Source of the DNA: Anoplopoma fimbria
Taxonomy: Eukaryota; Chordata; Actinopteri; Perciformes; Anoplopomatidae
Assembly: GCF_027596085.1 (NCBI RefSeq)
Contig: NC_072462.1
Span: 22,563,112-22,627,111 of the forward strand
Reading direction: 5' to 3'
Length of the DNA stretch: 64,000 bases
This document shows, piece after piece, positions 1 to 22,600 of this stretch (within the stretch, counting starts at the first letter, position 1; each line of letters opens with the position of its first letter). Made by a program: the position numbers and the translations under genes. Below the pieces are notes generated by a model. The model was not told the DNA's origin and made no database searches. It saw nothing but the letters and a program-made list of their open reading frames with translations.

Positions 1-382
1 TTGTCTTCTGAGGCTCGACTCTGAGAAGCAGTGAGAGGATATGTGCACATGTATGACAGCACACATTTTCGCAACCGGTCTACCATCTCTACGCAGTTCC
101 AAAATCATTATAATTATCCCACACTGCCTAACAATGCCAATGGGCTGAAACAACAACTTTTTAGATGTGCAACTTATCAACAAGGAAAAGTCCAAGCACA
201 CAATGAGTACACTGATTTGCTTTACCACATTGCGTAGTTAATAACTGCTGAGACATTGTTCCTTACATTGCGTGGCAGTAGGCTTCTTGCAATGTCATAA
301 GATCAAGTGAGAATTGAAGGATCCTATCACACAGAACTGTATTCTGAATAATCTTTTCTTTTTCTTTTTTTTATCTTTGCAG
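1..382 (+). other. ppp2r2a: ppp2r2a intron, 3' end
   Basis: Sequence upstream of the first visible exon. It ends in a T-rich polypyrimidine tract and AG at 381-382. I found no ATG-bearing first exon matching the family N-terminus here, so the promoter and exon 1 lie outside the window. Confidence 0.8.
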
Positions 383-889
383 GACCTGGAGGTGACATGC
401 AGTGGTGCTTCTCTCAGGTGAAAGGAGCCATCGATGATGACGTAGCTGAAGGTATGAGCTCTGCCTATAACAAGTATTTGTAAAGCACGGATAGGCGGAG
501 TGTGAGACAGCAGATCAATGTCTACCAGATTTGTTTCATTCCCTGGCAGCTAGATATAGCTCAATATACCTGTGACGAGGCGTGATGCTTCACACTTCAG
601 CTGTGCACTCCCTGCTTTAGGACAGTAACATGACTGATCTTAACCCCCTTAGCAGTCAGTTGACTTGCTTGCCATGTGTGGTCATCATGTGTATGACTAG
701 AGAGTAGTTGCCATTTATAAAAGGCTCATTATGTTACACTTTTAGAAATTGTGCAGCTCAAATGTAACATAATTCTCAATGGGGCCACTCCTACATTAAG
801 TTGTTACTCGTATCATACAGCAGCCTTTGTTTTTGTTGGAGCTGTGTGTTGAGGTAGTCTTAATGCAAACCGGTCTCTTCTTCCTCTTC

Positions 890-920
<31 letters not shown>

Positions 921-3900
921 GTATGTGCTTTAGTATTTCAGAAATGATTGGTGGAAGAAAAAGCAGTCACAATGAGCTGGGTGGATGGACAGAGGTTATA
1001 AATATTATATCCATGAGTCTGAAGCCTTATCAGACACAGCAGAGAAGTTAATAATCCTAATAGACAGGATTTCTGGAGAGTTGTCACGGCATCAATAATT
1101 TCCCACTCCTTCCTTAAACAGTAGAATTATGTATGTAAGAATATATACTTTCTCTTGATTGTATTTTTTTGGATGTCATATTTAGCCAGCGATGCAAATT
1201 GCCAGGTAATTATAGGTTATTGGAACACGCAATTCTTTTGAGTGTAGTCTGTTGTTGCAAACACACAAAGGTTGGCCATGCAGCTGGATTCTAAACAGTG
1301 ACAAAGCGCTAATCGTCTTTTTTTTTTTCTCACAAAGAAATCAAAAAGAACCGGAAAAAGGAACCAAAACAGATAAACTATATCGCTAAAATCCTAACCA
1401 TACCCATCCCTACCAACAGTAGAGTGACAGAAGAATTGTACATTATCCTTGGCCGACATTTTTACTCTCACTGTTGTTGATTTATGCAGCGTCCTCATAC
1501 GAATAGAGACTTCCATATACCATTAATATGTAATGCGTTTTAGTAATGCAGGGAGTTGCTTTCCTGTGGTTGTGAGTTTTGTTTTTACATCTGTGATGGA
1601 CTAGCAACACATTTTATACAGACGTTCATGGTTGCCAGATAATAAAGCCTAATGACTGTGGTCTTGACTTCTCCTCTCGTGCCAACATGAGGTTGACATG
1701 TTCAGCTTTTTGAGTGAAATGTGTCCCATGACATTTGTTACATTTGTGCTTGATCCTCTTCAATAATGATGATGATGATGATAATAATAATTTAGTTAGT
1801 TGTTCCTTAGTTGAAGAGCGATTTTAAGTATGTCCTAAAGTAGCATTGCTACTAGTTCAAATATATTTCCCACTACTTTTGGCCTTAGGGGGTACAATGT
1901 TCACAAAGGCCTCCTACTACAACCTTTTGCAGCATTGTCCTTCTGCTCCAGCGGGTAACAAAGGGTTAAATAAGTATGTATGTTTGTGTGTTTGAGCGAG
2001 TCTCCGTTTATAAAGCAACATACTACTGTTGGGGGAAACGTGTAATGCGGTCTTAAGAGAAGGGAGGGGGGGGGGAACTAGGTTAGTGATCATTTTCTGT
2101 CTGCTCTACATACTCCGACATCCTTCTGCATCTCTGGCCTTCACGCTCGTCCATCTAGTGCTCTCTGAATCTACACAGATAAATCCAGGGTTAGTTAGGA
2201 TTAACTGAGTGGCTCCTCATTGTCTTTAGTATTTGCCCTCTGTACAACAATTTTAAAGTCACTATTACATGTGCAAGTTGAAATGTAAAAATGTTTTTTT
2301 TTACAGCGGACATCATATCCACAGTCGAGTTTAACCACACAGGAGAGCTGCTAGCCACAGGAGACAAGGGTGGCCGTGTAGTCATATTCCAGCAGGAAAT
2401 AGAGGTACAGCTACAAGTTTGACTTTTATTGACTTTTATTACCACACATTATTCATTTTAGATAAAGTTATTCTAGAAACTATTCTGTAGGCAAAAGCAT
2501 ACAGAGGGACTACATTCTCTTACCAGGAAGACGTTACTTCATGTCTTTACACAGGCAATAGATGATGGTTGCTATATAAGTGTTACAAATGTTTAATACA
2601 GCTAACTTAAACCTGTAGTGTGACTAATATACAAAAGTAGTGGTCGGTTCTTATTTAAAAGATGGTTCTCAATTTCGAACGCAACTTAATAAATATGCAG
2701 GCATGCTAATTGATCACCTTTCGACACAATTCGCCGTTGATGCCCTTAATGAGTTTACATGCCTGAATATAGAACAAATATGGTCATCACTGGCTTGTTC
2801 TTGTCTAACGTTTGCTCTTTTTGTCTGATATTTTGCCCGTCACACGGGCAGAATAAGAATCAGCCTCAGTTCCGGAGCGAATACAACGTTTACAGCACTT
2901 TCCAGAGCCATGAGCCTGAGTTTGATTACTTGAAGAGTTTGGAAATAGAAGAGAAGATCAACAAGATTCGTTGGCTTCCTCAGAAGAATGCTGCTCAGTT
3001 CCTGTTGTCAACTAACGGTAAGTGTGTCAATTTAATTAAGCACACATACCCAGATATTTAACAGCAATAAGTTGTGCCTTTAATTTCAAATTCATAAAGC
3101 TGACATTAAAACCATTATTAACAGAGAGACTCAAAATAGACCCTTTCACACTTGAAGGTCAAATGTGAGCTGGAATTTAAATGTCAAAAAACGTAATGAA
3201 AGTTTTCTCTGCAAGACTGCAGAATTCCCAGAAATCATCCTGGTAGTTTAAATAATGATGAGTAATGATTTCTGCTGTCTACCTCAAACACAATATCCAG
3301 GCTCTCCTCACTTTCCTTGGACCATAATACTACGTATGAAGGCATTTCACACAGTCATCACATAGAGGACAGAGAGCACTGTGCAAAAAGTTATTACGCG
3401 TTTCTGGTTCTGTGCGTGACAGCGGCTTATGGGCAGATCAAACGGCTTCATAAAATCTGTGGCTATAGACCAGCTACTTGAAGTCTTAAATTTGATTTTT
3501 AAATCAATGTCAAAAGGCACTAATAAACCAAAAACTCAACGATCACTGGAGAATTAAATTTATCAGAAATATGCAACTTTGATAAATTAGACAACTGAAG
3601 TGTAAAAAGAAAAAAAAAAACACCTCCTGAAAAATTCCTTTTAACCTTTTTTATGCAAAGAGTGATTTGTTATTTACATGTTTATTCTCGTCTTTGACAG
3701 ATAAGACAATCAAGCTGTGGAAAATCAGTGAACGAGACAAGAGACCAGAGGGCTATAATCTCAAGGAGGAGGATGGACGCTACAAAGACCCCAACACCAT
3801 CACAGGACTGCGGGTCAGTCCCTGAATCCAACACAGCAAGACCAAAGTTTCGCCCTAGAACTGAAAATATTCTCTACATATTAATTTGATACTTTGTAAA

Positions 3901-6900
3901 TTGAGAGAGCGGTGCTGCCCAATTTAGTAGTAGTTTGCTTCGTGAGGTAATGCAGACTGGATTTCATCAACCATCAGTATAACCACGGGGCAGGTGATCT
4001 GAGCAAACCGGTTATGTGGCTACAGTTATTCTGGCTGATCACACCGGCTCTTACTAGGCTGAACCTGGGTGAAACTATCCTGGCGGTTTGCTGAGATCAA
4101 CAAATGATAGATTAAAAAGAATCATATAGGAGTTAGTTTTCCTGCCCAAACAGGAACAGGTGTGGCGAAAAACGACCTGAATCATTGAACAGCACAAGCT
4201 AAATGTTAGTCAAGCACTGTCTCTATGCTAACATTCCTGAGATCAGCCAAATGAACTGACCACACCTTTTGTGGGTGTAACATAGGTGTGTGTGGTGGCT
4301 TTAACTGTGGGTAACTATTAATGTGCATCTACCCACGTAGTAGCTTTGTATGATCTATAAAATCTGAATTGTTATTCCTCTAACTTGGAAAAGAATACCA
4401 TAAAATACAAATCTGACAAGCTCTGATTGAAAATATCAAACATGGGTGTGTAACGAGTCAGAACGAGGTGTGGCGTCCTTTTCTGTCGCTAACGGCAAAG
4501 ATAACTGCAGATGTAATTTGTGCTACTACAGTCTCGTTGAGCTAATGTTTGGACTCCATTCTGTCAGAATCATGCACTAGCTGTGTGCATAGTTATCAAT
4601 GCATTCAGCCAAAAGGCTCACGTTTTACACTTCATGGTTTGCACTTAAATTTAAAGCAATGCTATTCAAGTTAAATTCATTCATTCATTCATTCATTCAT
4701 TTTCCGTAACCTGCTTATCCAGTTAAGGGTCGCAGGGGTGCTGGAGCCAATCTCAGCTGTCAATGAGCGAAGGCAGGGTTCACCCTGGACAGGTCGCCAG
4801 TCTGTCGCAGGGCTGACGTATATAGACAGACAACCATTCACACTCACATCCACACCTACAGGCAATTTAGAGTCTTCAATGAACCTTAGCTGCATGTCTT
4901 TGGACTGTGGGAGGAAGCCGGAGAACCCGGAGAGAACCCACGCTGACAGGGGGAGAACATGCAAACACCACACAGAAGGTTGTCCAGCCCGGGAAATGAA
5001 CCCGGGCCCCTCTTGCTGTGAGGCGACAGTGCTAACCACTACACCACCGTGCAGCCCTCAAGTTAAATAAATTAATTAAAAAAAAACAAAAAAAACATTG
5101 TTCACACTGACTCTGCATTCAGCTAGTGCGGCAGTGAGAGATTTCACATCTTTAATTTGCTTATGACCTGTGCAAATTGCTTGTGTATTGATTTTTAAAA
5201 AGGAAGCAATCTGTTTGTTAGACTGAAAAAAGTGAAATTAGAGAACGTGTTAGTGCTTTCCTTTTCATCTAGATAATTGAATACATAGACTACTGCGTGA
5301 CACACAGTCCACATGCTCTGGTAATGAAAGTCTACGAGCTTTGTGACGGACTACACGTGTGCCTCAAGGAGATTTCGGAGCTTCACAATGTATTCCTATC
5401 TTCATTCTGAGCTTCAGATCATGTCCCTTTTGTTCTCGTCTCAGGTACCAGTTTTAATACCCATGGACCTCATGGTGGAGGCCAGTCCACGGAGGGTGTT
5501 CGCCAACGCTCACACCTACCATATCAACTCAATCTCCGTCAACAGTGACGATGAGACCTACCTGTCTGCAGACGACCTCCGCATCAACCTCTGGCACCTG
5601 GAGATCACCGACCGCAGCTTCAGTATCCTTAAATACATGTGGGCATTTCAATCCATGAAACTATTGTCTGTATGTGAGATTGTCTAACGCCAAGCTGATC
5701 GATGTCAAGAGTGAGCAAAAACGTTTTGTTATTTTCATACAGCCCGATATGTTTTCATCACTCGCCATGAAAATGTTAACAAAATGCTAAATGCAGACAT
5801 CATCACCCAAACAAAATTGCTATGATTTTTTCAAAGTTTGGTTTAGGAAATATTTGCACTATACACATGATCATGCATACTTAATCCAGGTGAGGCACTG
5901 TCCTAATCACTCAACAGGTTTTTTCCCTAACCCTGTGCTCTTTTAAGACATTGTTGACATTAAACCAGCCAACATGGAAGAGCTGACGGAGGTGATCACA
6001 GCAGCAGAGTTCCACCCTCTTCACTGCAACACCTTCGTCTACAGCAGCAGCAAAGGAACCATCCGCCTGTGTGACATGAGGGCGTCGGCGCTGTGCGACA
6101 AGCACTCCAAATGTGAGTACCCACTTTGGTCCCCCTTTTTTTTTTTTTAATCACCATTCCTCGACAGGTGGCTTAAGAACTGAATTCATTAAGCTAAGCC
6201 CCCTGATCGTCATTGAACTACACTCCATCTCATTCTTTATCTTTGGGCGATAGAGGAGTTTCCCATTCACAAACAATCAAGGATTTGCACACAGCAGGGA
6301 GACACACAGTAATGATTGTTTACATAGGCACTTGCCTAAAACTAGTTAAATTACTGTTTAGAGGTAAATTTCAATGTGGTGGACATTTGTCAGCTCTAGC
6401 TAGCTAACATGACGCACATTCTAGAGAAAAGGGCAGCTAGTAGCAGTGATAACATTAACCTAGACAAGTAGTTCCCAAAGTTGTTTGCCTTGAGGACGGG
6501 TCATGGGTGCCGCGAGATGTATTATACCATTGTTTGTTTAACATGTTTGTCATTGTACTCCTCAACTATAAGCTATATTTGAAGAAACTGATCAGCAAAG
6601 AATTGATCACAGAGCCTTTACAGACCTTTGGATAATTTATTCAACATTCATAACAAACAGTTGGTGCGGAGCGACTGTCAGACCGACCGGTTGTCATTTC
6701 AAATCCCAGTGCCCGGATTGTGCAAGTAGTTAATATACTGGCACCCATGAGGGTGTCTGTTGTAAAATGATGTGTGATCAGGTGCATTGCCATCTTGAAG
6801 CAGCAGAATGGATTGTGCCATTGACCAAAAAAAAACCTGGTCAGTGGCTCAGGATTTTCCTGCTATTTAAATGCTGCATTATTTATATTGAAAGATGCGC

Positions 6901-9504
6901 CTGAATAGGCTGGTCCTAAGCATTAAACACGTTTCTTTGCACCAATTTATAATGGAAATGTTTTCATTTATATTAAATGAGCATTTAGTGTGGATTTTAG
7001 GGGGATCCATTGCCAGAAAAGAAACATGATATAAATAAGTGTTTTTATATAGTGTATATTCACCTGAAAATAAGAATGTTGCGTATTTTATACCTTTTTG
7101 AATGAGGCACTTATATCTACATCTGGAGCAGGTTCTCCCACAGAGCTGGCTGCCATGTTTCTACAGTGGCCCAGAATGGACAAACCAAACATTGGCTCTA
7201 GATGGGGCCTTTCACGTTTTTGCATTAGCCACCATAGTTCTCCTGCAATCTGTAACTGTTGCTAGATGCCGCAAAATCCTACACACTGGCCTTTTAAGGA
7301 CCCAGACACAACCCTTCTGTCACACACTCTTCGGGCAAGGCTTCCCCACACAGGTTTTTTTCTGACAAAATGTGTCATGATGTGTCTATGCATGCTTTTT
7401 TTTTTACGCCTTAACTAGGACACTGCAGACATGGCTCTGTCTGTGCTCAGCGTCTCCTATCCTCATCCCTCTGTGTGTACGAGTGTAGACTTAGTTTCTG
7501 GTGCCTCTCCCCCTAAACTGCTGAGTTTTGAGGCTGATCAAAATCTTCTTTTTTTTTTTTTAAAGCCAGGAGCGGACTCACTTGATAATACACTGGTTAA
7601 CTAGCAAAAGTAGAGAACCCTGTCTATGCTGCATTCGGACTGCATTTCCTCTTAATGTTTGTATCATGTTCCATTCTCTTGTCCAGTATTTGAGGAGCCT
7701 GAAGATCCCAGCAATCGTTCCTTCTTCTCTGAGATCATATCCTCAATCTCAGATGTGAAGTTCAGCCACAACGGACGCTATATGATGACCAGAGACTACT
7801 TGTCCGTTAAAATTTGGGATCTGAACATGGAGAACAGGCCGGTGGAGACCTATCAGGTAAGACTGACAAACTGAAGCACAGTAACTATGTGTGAAGTGTA
7901 AACAGGTTATGAGCAAATTTTTCATTAGCAGTTAGCGCTGCACTTTGAGAGTCTTTTGTCAGTGATACTGTGATAACAATAGCATTAGGGACTGGTTGTT
8001 TATTTTCAGTGCTGCACAGCAAATGTTTTTACCACACCGATAAAGATGTGTTTAAAGTCAGCTTCCACACCACCTAAATTGACCCTTAACAGAATTTAAC
8101 TTAAATAATTAAATAGATTTACCTAAAATTCACCTGGGCTTGTAGGCTTCACATTTTACTATTGGGAGATACTTTTTCCTCTTTTAACCTTGTGTCTTGA
8201 TTAAGTTAACATTGTTCAAAAGTCAGATGATATAATGTTAAAGTTTCAACAGAAATTACACTAAGGTAGTATTTAATATAAATTGTTCATGTGAATTTTA
8301 TACACTAAATATAATTGTATTTGTATTTATAATGTCTAATGTTTAAACTGTGTTGAAGATATGCTGCTAATTCAAATGAAAAAGCAAAGATCTCCTTTCT
8401 AAATAATGGCCACACCTTGTTTTCAATCGTACTTGTAATTCCACATAGTGACCACATGGTGGCACCCGAAGTTTATGGTTTTGCTGTGCTATGGCCTTTT
8501 TATAGACTGAAATTGGTTCCATTGTGGAGGCTTCTAGATAACGGTAAAACACACACACAGCTGGCTAATGTGCATAGTGCGATGCTCACAGTGGTGTGCA
8601 AGTCTTTTGGAATCCCCTTCACACCTGCCTCTGATCCTTACAGGTCCATGAGTACCTGAGGAGCAAGCTGTGCTCGCTGTATGAGAATGACTGCATCTTT
8701 GACAAGTTTGAATGCTGCTGGAATGGAAATGACAGGTGAGGACATGCAGGGGGTCTGAACTAAAAACACCTCATGAAAAAATGCTTTTAAGAAGATCTTT
8801 AAAGTAGCACTTGCTTTCTTTGTTTTGTTGGTGCTGCTTAACTGTGTTTTGAAATATGACGTCATGATTTTTAAGTTCTTTTATATTTTATTGGCGGTGT
8901 CTGTAAATTAGAGCAAAGCTCATAGTCTTATAACTATTAACTGATATTCCAATGGGCTCATCGCGAGGCCTACTTCTAGTTGAAAAATTCTGCCTTTTGG
9001 CATCTGTCCGATTATTTAAAATAAATTAAACTTTTTAGAACTGTTGGTGATTTTTGAAAAAAATGCATTCATTTGTTTGAAAATCAGTAGCATACTAATG
9101 GTGCATTTACATTAAGCCCAGTTCTCAGATTTTCACTTGACACACAAAAATCTTTTGCTAATGGACATTATTCTAAGATTGTTCATGTTAAAGGCTCACA
9201 CCTTTCTAATCCCCCCCCCATCAGTGTGGTGATGACCGGCTCGTACAACAACTTCTTCCGGATGTTCGACCGCGGCCAGCGGCGGGACGTAACCTTGGAG
9301 GCCTCCCGAGAAAACAGCAAGCCCATGCAGGTCCTGAAGCCTCGCAAAGTGTGCGCGGGCGGCAAGCGCAAGAAGGACGAAATCAGCGTGGACAGTTTGG
9401 ACTTCAACAAGAAGATCCTTCACACTGCCTGGCATCCCCAGGACAACATCATCGCCGTGGCGACGACCAACAACCTCTACATATTCCAGGATAAGGTGAA
9501 CTAG
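383..9504 (+). CDS. ppp2r2a: Protein phosphatase 2A regulatory subunit B55 alpha, 5'-truncated by the window
   Basis: WD40 beta-propeller subunit that directs the PP2A core enzyme to substrates. Nine coding exons read in phase: 383-451, 2307-2404, 2852-3017, 3701-3813, 5445-5622, 5948-6112, 7687-7856, 8644-8735, 9225-9504 (stop TAG 9502-9504). All have AG acceptors and GT donors. The joined product holds about 443 residues; the family is about 447 aa, so only the first few residues (an exon ending in one G, upstream) are missing. Near-invariant family stretches include [45 protein letters not shown] and the C-terminus [12 protein letters not shown]. Residues such as [12 protein letters not shown] and ENRPVETYQ favour the alpha paralogue over delta, and the neighbours bnip3l and dpysl2 agree. 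The segment after MFDR ([11 protein letters not shown]) is less alpha-like. No frameshift or early stop was seen. Confidence 0.97.
4677..5057 (-). mobile_element. tRNA-derived SINE with perfect 11-bp target duplication
   Basis: On the - strand the head reads GGGCTGCACGGTGGTGTAGT (A-box-like) followed by GGGTTCATTTCCCGGG (B-box-like), a conserved body and an (AATG)n tail at about 4677-4700. It is flanked by TCAAGTTAAAT at 4666-4676 and 5058-5068, an exact duplication. It sits in the ppp2r2a intron between exons ending 3813 and starting 5445. The ORFs in it are not genes. Confidence 0.95.
7035..7297 (-). mobile_element. Truncated relative of the 43146 element, ppp2r2a intron
   Basis: Contains, in reverse, the parts TATTCACCTGAAAATAAGAA, CATGTTTCTACAGTGGCCCA and terminus AAAATCCTACACACTGGCCT. 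The other end is missing, so it is a truncated copy. Confidence 0.7.
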
Positions 9505-10920
9505 AAGTGCGGTGAGCTTAACGTGAGATCTGGCGCGGGTGACGTCATGTGTGCCCCCCCCTCCCTTGCAGCCTCATCCAGGGTGATCTGCGGTAACGCC
9601 GACAACCAGCGCCCCCTGTCCGTCGCAACTGGGTGACCAGACTTTGCCACTTTGTTCTAGATGTGGACAGAGGAAGCCTCGCTCTTGCCCATCTTCAGCC
9701 TGTTCGTGGCAGAGTAACGCCTGCCTTGTTGTTTAAGTGATGTTGTGCCAATTCCTCCCCTGTCCCCCCCCCTTTGGTATGGCTTTTTTTTTTTTTTTGG
9801 GCCAGCCCACCTGCCCTTTTCTTCCCCTGGGGTAACATGGGTAAACAAGTTTAATTTCCTTAAAATTCTGAATACAGACACGTTTATTTTTATAACTTTC
9901 CCCCAATGACCCTGTGATAGAAAAATGAAAAACACTTAATTAGTATGTCCCCTTTTTGTCCTGTGCCATTGTAGTGTTTATTTTTCTAAGAAAAAAAAAT
10001 GCCACTTTTTGTTTTTTGTTTTGTACACACTTTTTTTTATTAATTCATCTGTTGTACTGTCATAGTATTCTTTAATTCTCTTCACATGTCTCCCCTCACT
10101 CATTAAACCATGCGTACTCAACAGTCACAAATGAATGCACGCAGTTTCCCTCACTCACTTGCCGCTCACACATACAGGACAGCAGCACCTCAACGGTTGC
10201 CTACAGGAGTTTGAGAAGCACAGTGTGTTTTTACCAGATTGAAAGCCCGGCCCAGTGAGGAGTTGTCCCCGCTCACTGCTGCTGTGCCTCAGACTCTGGG
10301 GTGGTCAAATTGGTCCAGACTTCAGAATAGATTATTATTATTTTTTTTATTGGCTCTATGCCTTGTCATCTTTCGTTCCTCTTCCTCCTTCTGTTTGTGT
10401 TCGACAATAGTCAGGTATAAAAGATAGCCTATTCAAAGATAATTATTATAATTGTCATATTTATATTAAAGAAAAAAAAGTAAAAATGTCACCAGATTTG
10501 TTCCGTCCCATTTTTGTGAAATGAAACTGGACCTTAACACGTGTTTTTGAGTGATCTTGAGTATTGTCTTCCCATGGTGCACCACATCTCCGAAGCAGTA
10601 CTTCACAACAGGGAAAAAAACTTTTTTGATTTGACACTGGACTCTTGCTGCACCAACTTAAGTACTTGGATGTGTTGTAAGTTTAAAAGAAAACATTTGA
10701 GGCATTAAGTCACTTAATGTGTTTGTTTAAACTACTGCAGACATTATTACTGCTACTTTATGTGCTGGTACAATAAGCTGCACAAGGATTTGCAGCAGTT
10801 GATGTCTCCACACGTATTTAAAATGTGGACAGGTCGGACTATGTTGATGACTAGTAATGTATAACTACAATTTTAATCTATGACAGTGAAGATAATAAAG
10901 GAAATACTTTTTGCACCCTT
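9505..10920 (+). other. ppp2r2a: ppp2r2a 3' UTR (extent inferred)
   Basis: A T-rich non-coding stretch follows the stop codon. Candidate poly(A) hexamers are ATTAAA at 10102 and 10465 and AATAAA at 10894. The last is followed by GT-rich sequence and is the best end point. The end is inferred, not shown. Confidence 0.6.
10894..10899 (+). terminator. Likely distal poly(A) signal of ppp2r2a
   Basis: Canonical AATAAA with a GT-rich element about 20-40 bases downstream, ahead of the bnip3l promoter region. Confidence 0.55.
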
Positions 10921-11383
10921 GTGACTGCCTGCTCGTTGATGACAGCTCATCTCTGTTCTCTAGCTTTATCTAATGTCTTATTGATGTTGATTCCTCTCAT
11001 GTAATAGAGAAAAACTATTGTAAATCAGTTATAAAATACCCTAAATCCATGTTTACACTATAATCGTACACAGGTCCAGCAGATTACACTGATTAGAACA
11101 CCTTCAACTGGAAAGGAAACCTGGACTGCAATGATTGGGAGCAGCTGGTCGGTTTCCACCTGGACTGGTGTGAACCCAGCTGTGATAGACCATTGAACCC
11201 AGCTGTGGTCTGTCCCTAATGGGAGGAAACCAAAACCATTGAGGGATTACTGCAGATCATCTGTCCTGTTGGCTGCAAACTAGACTTCATCAACAATCGA
11301 CGCAGCTCATGCATGTCAGAGCGGATGTGTTTTTGTTTGTTGTTTCTTGCTTGTTATGTAACTCCTGTCGCTCCGGGACAGTG
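10921..11383. other. Short intergenic gap, ppp2r2a to bnip3l
   Basis: About 460 bases between the presumed ppp2r2a poly(A) site and the bnip3l promoter. No ORF or repeat was recognised. It must hold the ppp2r2a cleavage region and distal bnip3l promoter elements. Confidence 0.5.
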
Positions 11384-11391
11384 TGACGTCA
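11384..11391 (+). promoter_or_regulatory. Palindromic CRE in the bnip3l promoter/5' UTR
   Basis: Perfect TGACGTCA about 140 bases upstream of the bnip3l ATG, in a locally CpG-rich stretch (about 11370-11570). This matches the CREB/ATF consensus. Use in vivo is inferred. Confidence 0.5.
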
Positions 11392-11529
11392 TCACCCTGC
11401 GCGGTTCAGCTGAGCCAGCCGCTCTCTGGAGAGCAACGAAGAAGAAACACACGGAGCAGGCCAGCTCGGGTCAAGAGCACTATCTGTAGTCTGAATGTGT
11501 GCAGGTAGGGTTGCTCACCAGACACGACC

Positions 11530-19673
<8,144 letters not shown>

Positions 19674-22600
19674 ACCTGAGACTGAAGAAAAGTGCCTGAG
19701 GAGTGGCCACGAGTCGTCGGAGGAAGTTTTTGCTGTTGCGAGAAGAACGGCCGTCTCTTCTCCCCCTGCCCCCCACTCCCCCCCTTTCATCCCTGAGATA
19801 TGTTCTCAGGAGAAATGCATCTGCCTTTTCCCCTCTTCATCTCCTCTCCTAGCACCCCTCTCCTCCCCCCCTTTTTTTTCTTGATCAGCTGTTCCCTGAC
19901 TGTCTGCAGATATTCCCCCCCTCTCCCGCCTTATATCCTTCACTCATTTGTGTTCGCTTTTTCGAAGAATGAATAAGGTCATGTTTCACTCTACCCAGCG
20001 ATTGGGTTTGATGTTTATTAACAGGTGGGTTTCCAGGGAGGGTCGCAGCATCAAACCAAACTCTACTGCTACACACTGCCCCTTGATCATGTAACAACAA
20101 GGGAGGACTGTTCAGTTTTAGATCCTACCAGAGATTGTGCCACCTACGTACTCGATATCGAAAAGGTTTTCGACCAAATTCTGCGTCGGCCACCAGAATA
20201 CGAAAATGTGATCATGCCTTTTTGAAAGTAGCCATTTTTTTTGCTCAATTTCTTTTAGGTTTTTAATTTATTTTACAGTGGTGGTTTATTGGGCAGGTGT
20301 AAAGCCACCATAGTGGCCAATCCTAAACAACGAGCTCTCATGAATGGCTCTGGGGAAGTCTCTGGCTCGGTCTGCCAGACAGGACGGATTTACGTTTTTC
20401 ACTCTTTTTGCAATGGAAACTAGGAATCAGAATCTATTCAATTCTGCATCTGAATGAATATTTTGCAAAGCGACAATAACTGGAAGTCAGGCTGTAGATG
20501 TGTGTCTTGCAGGCGGCGTGTCCCCCTCTATCTCCAACAGTATTTTACTGTTTAATAGCAGCATGGTGGGTTCTAGAAATGTCCAGGCGTCTGTCCAAAC
20601 AGCCAGTGTCCACGTTGTCCTTCCACTGAGCTTCCTGGTTTGTCTATAACATATCTTAGAGCTTGTTTGCTCCTGACTGATCAGTTCCCACTTATTTTTA
20701 CTACCGATAAGGCTGGAAAAGCTGGATATGACATGATACTGTGGTGCTTGTTTCATATCCAAAGTCATCAAAAAGCATTCAGTACCAAAAAGCTGAACAT
20801 GACATTGGAACTTTCTTAATCGGCATTTGTTTTGAGGATGTTTGAGCAATTTTATTTAAAAGTCAAGTATTTCATGAAAGATGAATTCAATATGAAACAG
20901 GAAATAGTTGCCTTTTACTTTTGCCTTGCCTTTTTTTTTTTAACGCTGCTATCTTTGTATAAAAATGTGCAGTGGTGGCCGTTCCTGCTTTCTAACACTC
21001 CAACACGTTTGCCAACAGAAATACTGTCAGATGAAGTGAACTGACTACAGGGTGTGAACAGGTGATCCTCACTTTGACATTTGTCACGGTGACACTACAG
21101 ATGTTCAGCTACTTGCAATCGGCCGAGGGGATTTTTTTTTTAAGAGGCTCTACTTTATGTTTAAACATAAGTACTTGTATGATTCAGAGGTCTACAGCAT
21201 GATGGAAAGCCTCATCAGACATCCGCTTGACTGCACTATCTGAGGTTGGACTGTGGCCAGTTTCAAAGTGGACCTTCCATAGTCAGACCTGGGTCAAATA
21301 ATATTTGATTTAGAAGTTCAGATCTCCTTGAACACCAATCCAGTAAGTAAAGAACTCCTAGAGATCTGATATTTAAGTTACTCAGGAGTAAATTACCTTT
21401 TTTTTTGTTGCTTTTCATTGCCGACTACTTTGACTACCTTTTCAAAAAATGCTGAATGATTTTTATGGTTGCTGCATTTCAGTGTTACATTTCACGCAGA
21501 AAGTAAAGAGTGCACAATAACTTCTATGAGCTCTGGCAGTTTTTAAAATCAGGGCTTGATGAGTGAAGGTATCTGAAAGAATCGCTACTTTACTTTTCTG
21601 CTATCGACATTTCCTTGAAGTAAAGTCAAATTAGCCGCTCTGTGAAACAGTTTTGCTGCAAATACTATTTGACCCCGTAGGTTGAGCCAGGTGGTCCTGG
21701 TATCTTTTTGTTTGCACACCCGCATCCAGACGATAAATACTAAGTGCTGGACAGAAAAGGATGTTAAAGACGGTAAAAATAGAATCCGCATGCGAGATAA
21801 TGCAACCGAGAACATTTAATTGATAACCAAAGGTGATGTTTAGAGAGGTCTAGTTCTTCTTTGAAACATCAACGTTGGTAATCTATTGATCTACATGTTC
21901 ATGGGAGAGTTATCTCGTAAGAAGACACTATTTCATCTGTCTTATCTTTTAGTTTTAACTCTTATGACAGACTTATCAACTACCAACAATGATGGGGTAT
22001 GGTTTCCATTTCACATATGTCTACCTATGTTTGACAGCAGTATTCTGGATTCTTCTGTCCCAGCTTGAGTGTCTGTTTTTATTTTTCCTGATTTTTGCAG
22101 AAAGATTGTGAACGCACAGAGAAGGAGTCGAGTTTAAAAGTGTGAAGATAGAACCCTCATTGTTGATGGCAGGGCCTACTGTGAATAGGAAAATGGAAGG
22201 TGTGGAAAGAGACTTCCCTCAGGCTGCGATGCTCTAACATTAGTTACTGTAATGATGCGTTTGCTTTGATTTTCTTTTCTCCCACCACATTGGAAGAATT
22301 AATCAACATTTTGTCATTAAAAATGACCTGAATGAAGCTTTTTCCCTGAGTGCGAGTTTTTTTATTTTTTAATTAAGACAGTTCTGAATATATCCCTGTA
22401 AACCTGTTTAATACTTGAGCCTTTTAAATATTTATTACTGAATATCTTAATATTATTAGTAACAAACAGGAGAATTCAATCATGCAGCTAAATTCCAAGG
22501 TATGTAAACCTACAAAGAAAATAAAGGATCTTATTTTGCTAAGTGCTGCATTTAATTCTTACTTTAATGACCTTATTAATTGAAAATCATTTCCCCTTTT

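Noticed and set aside
4689..5070. Overlapping 110- and 116-codon ORFs
   Set aside because: They are translations of a tRNA-derived SINE with target duplications.
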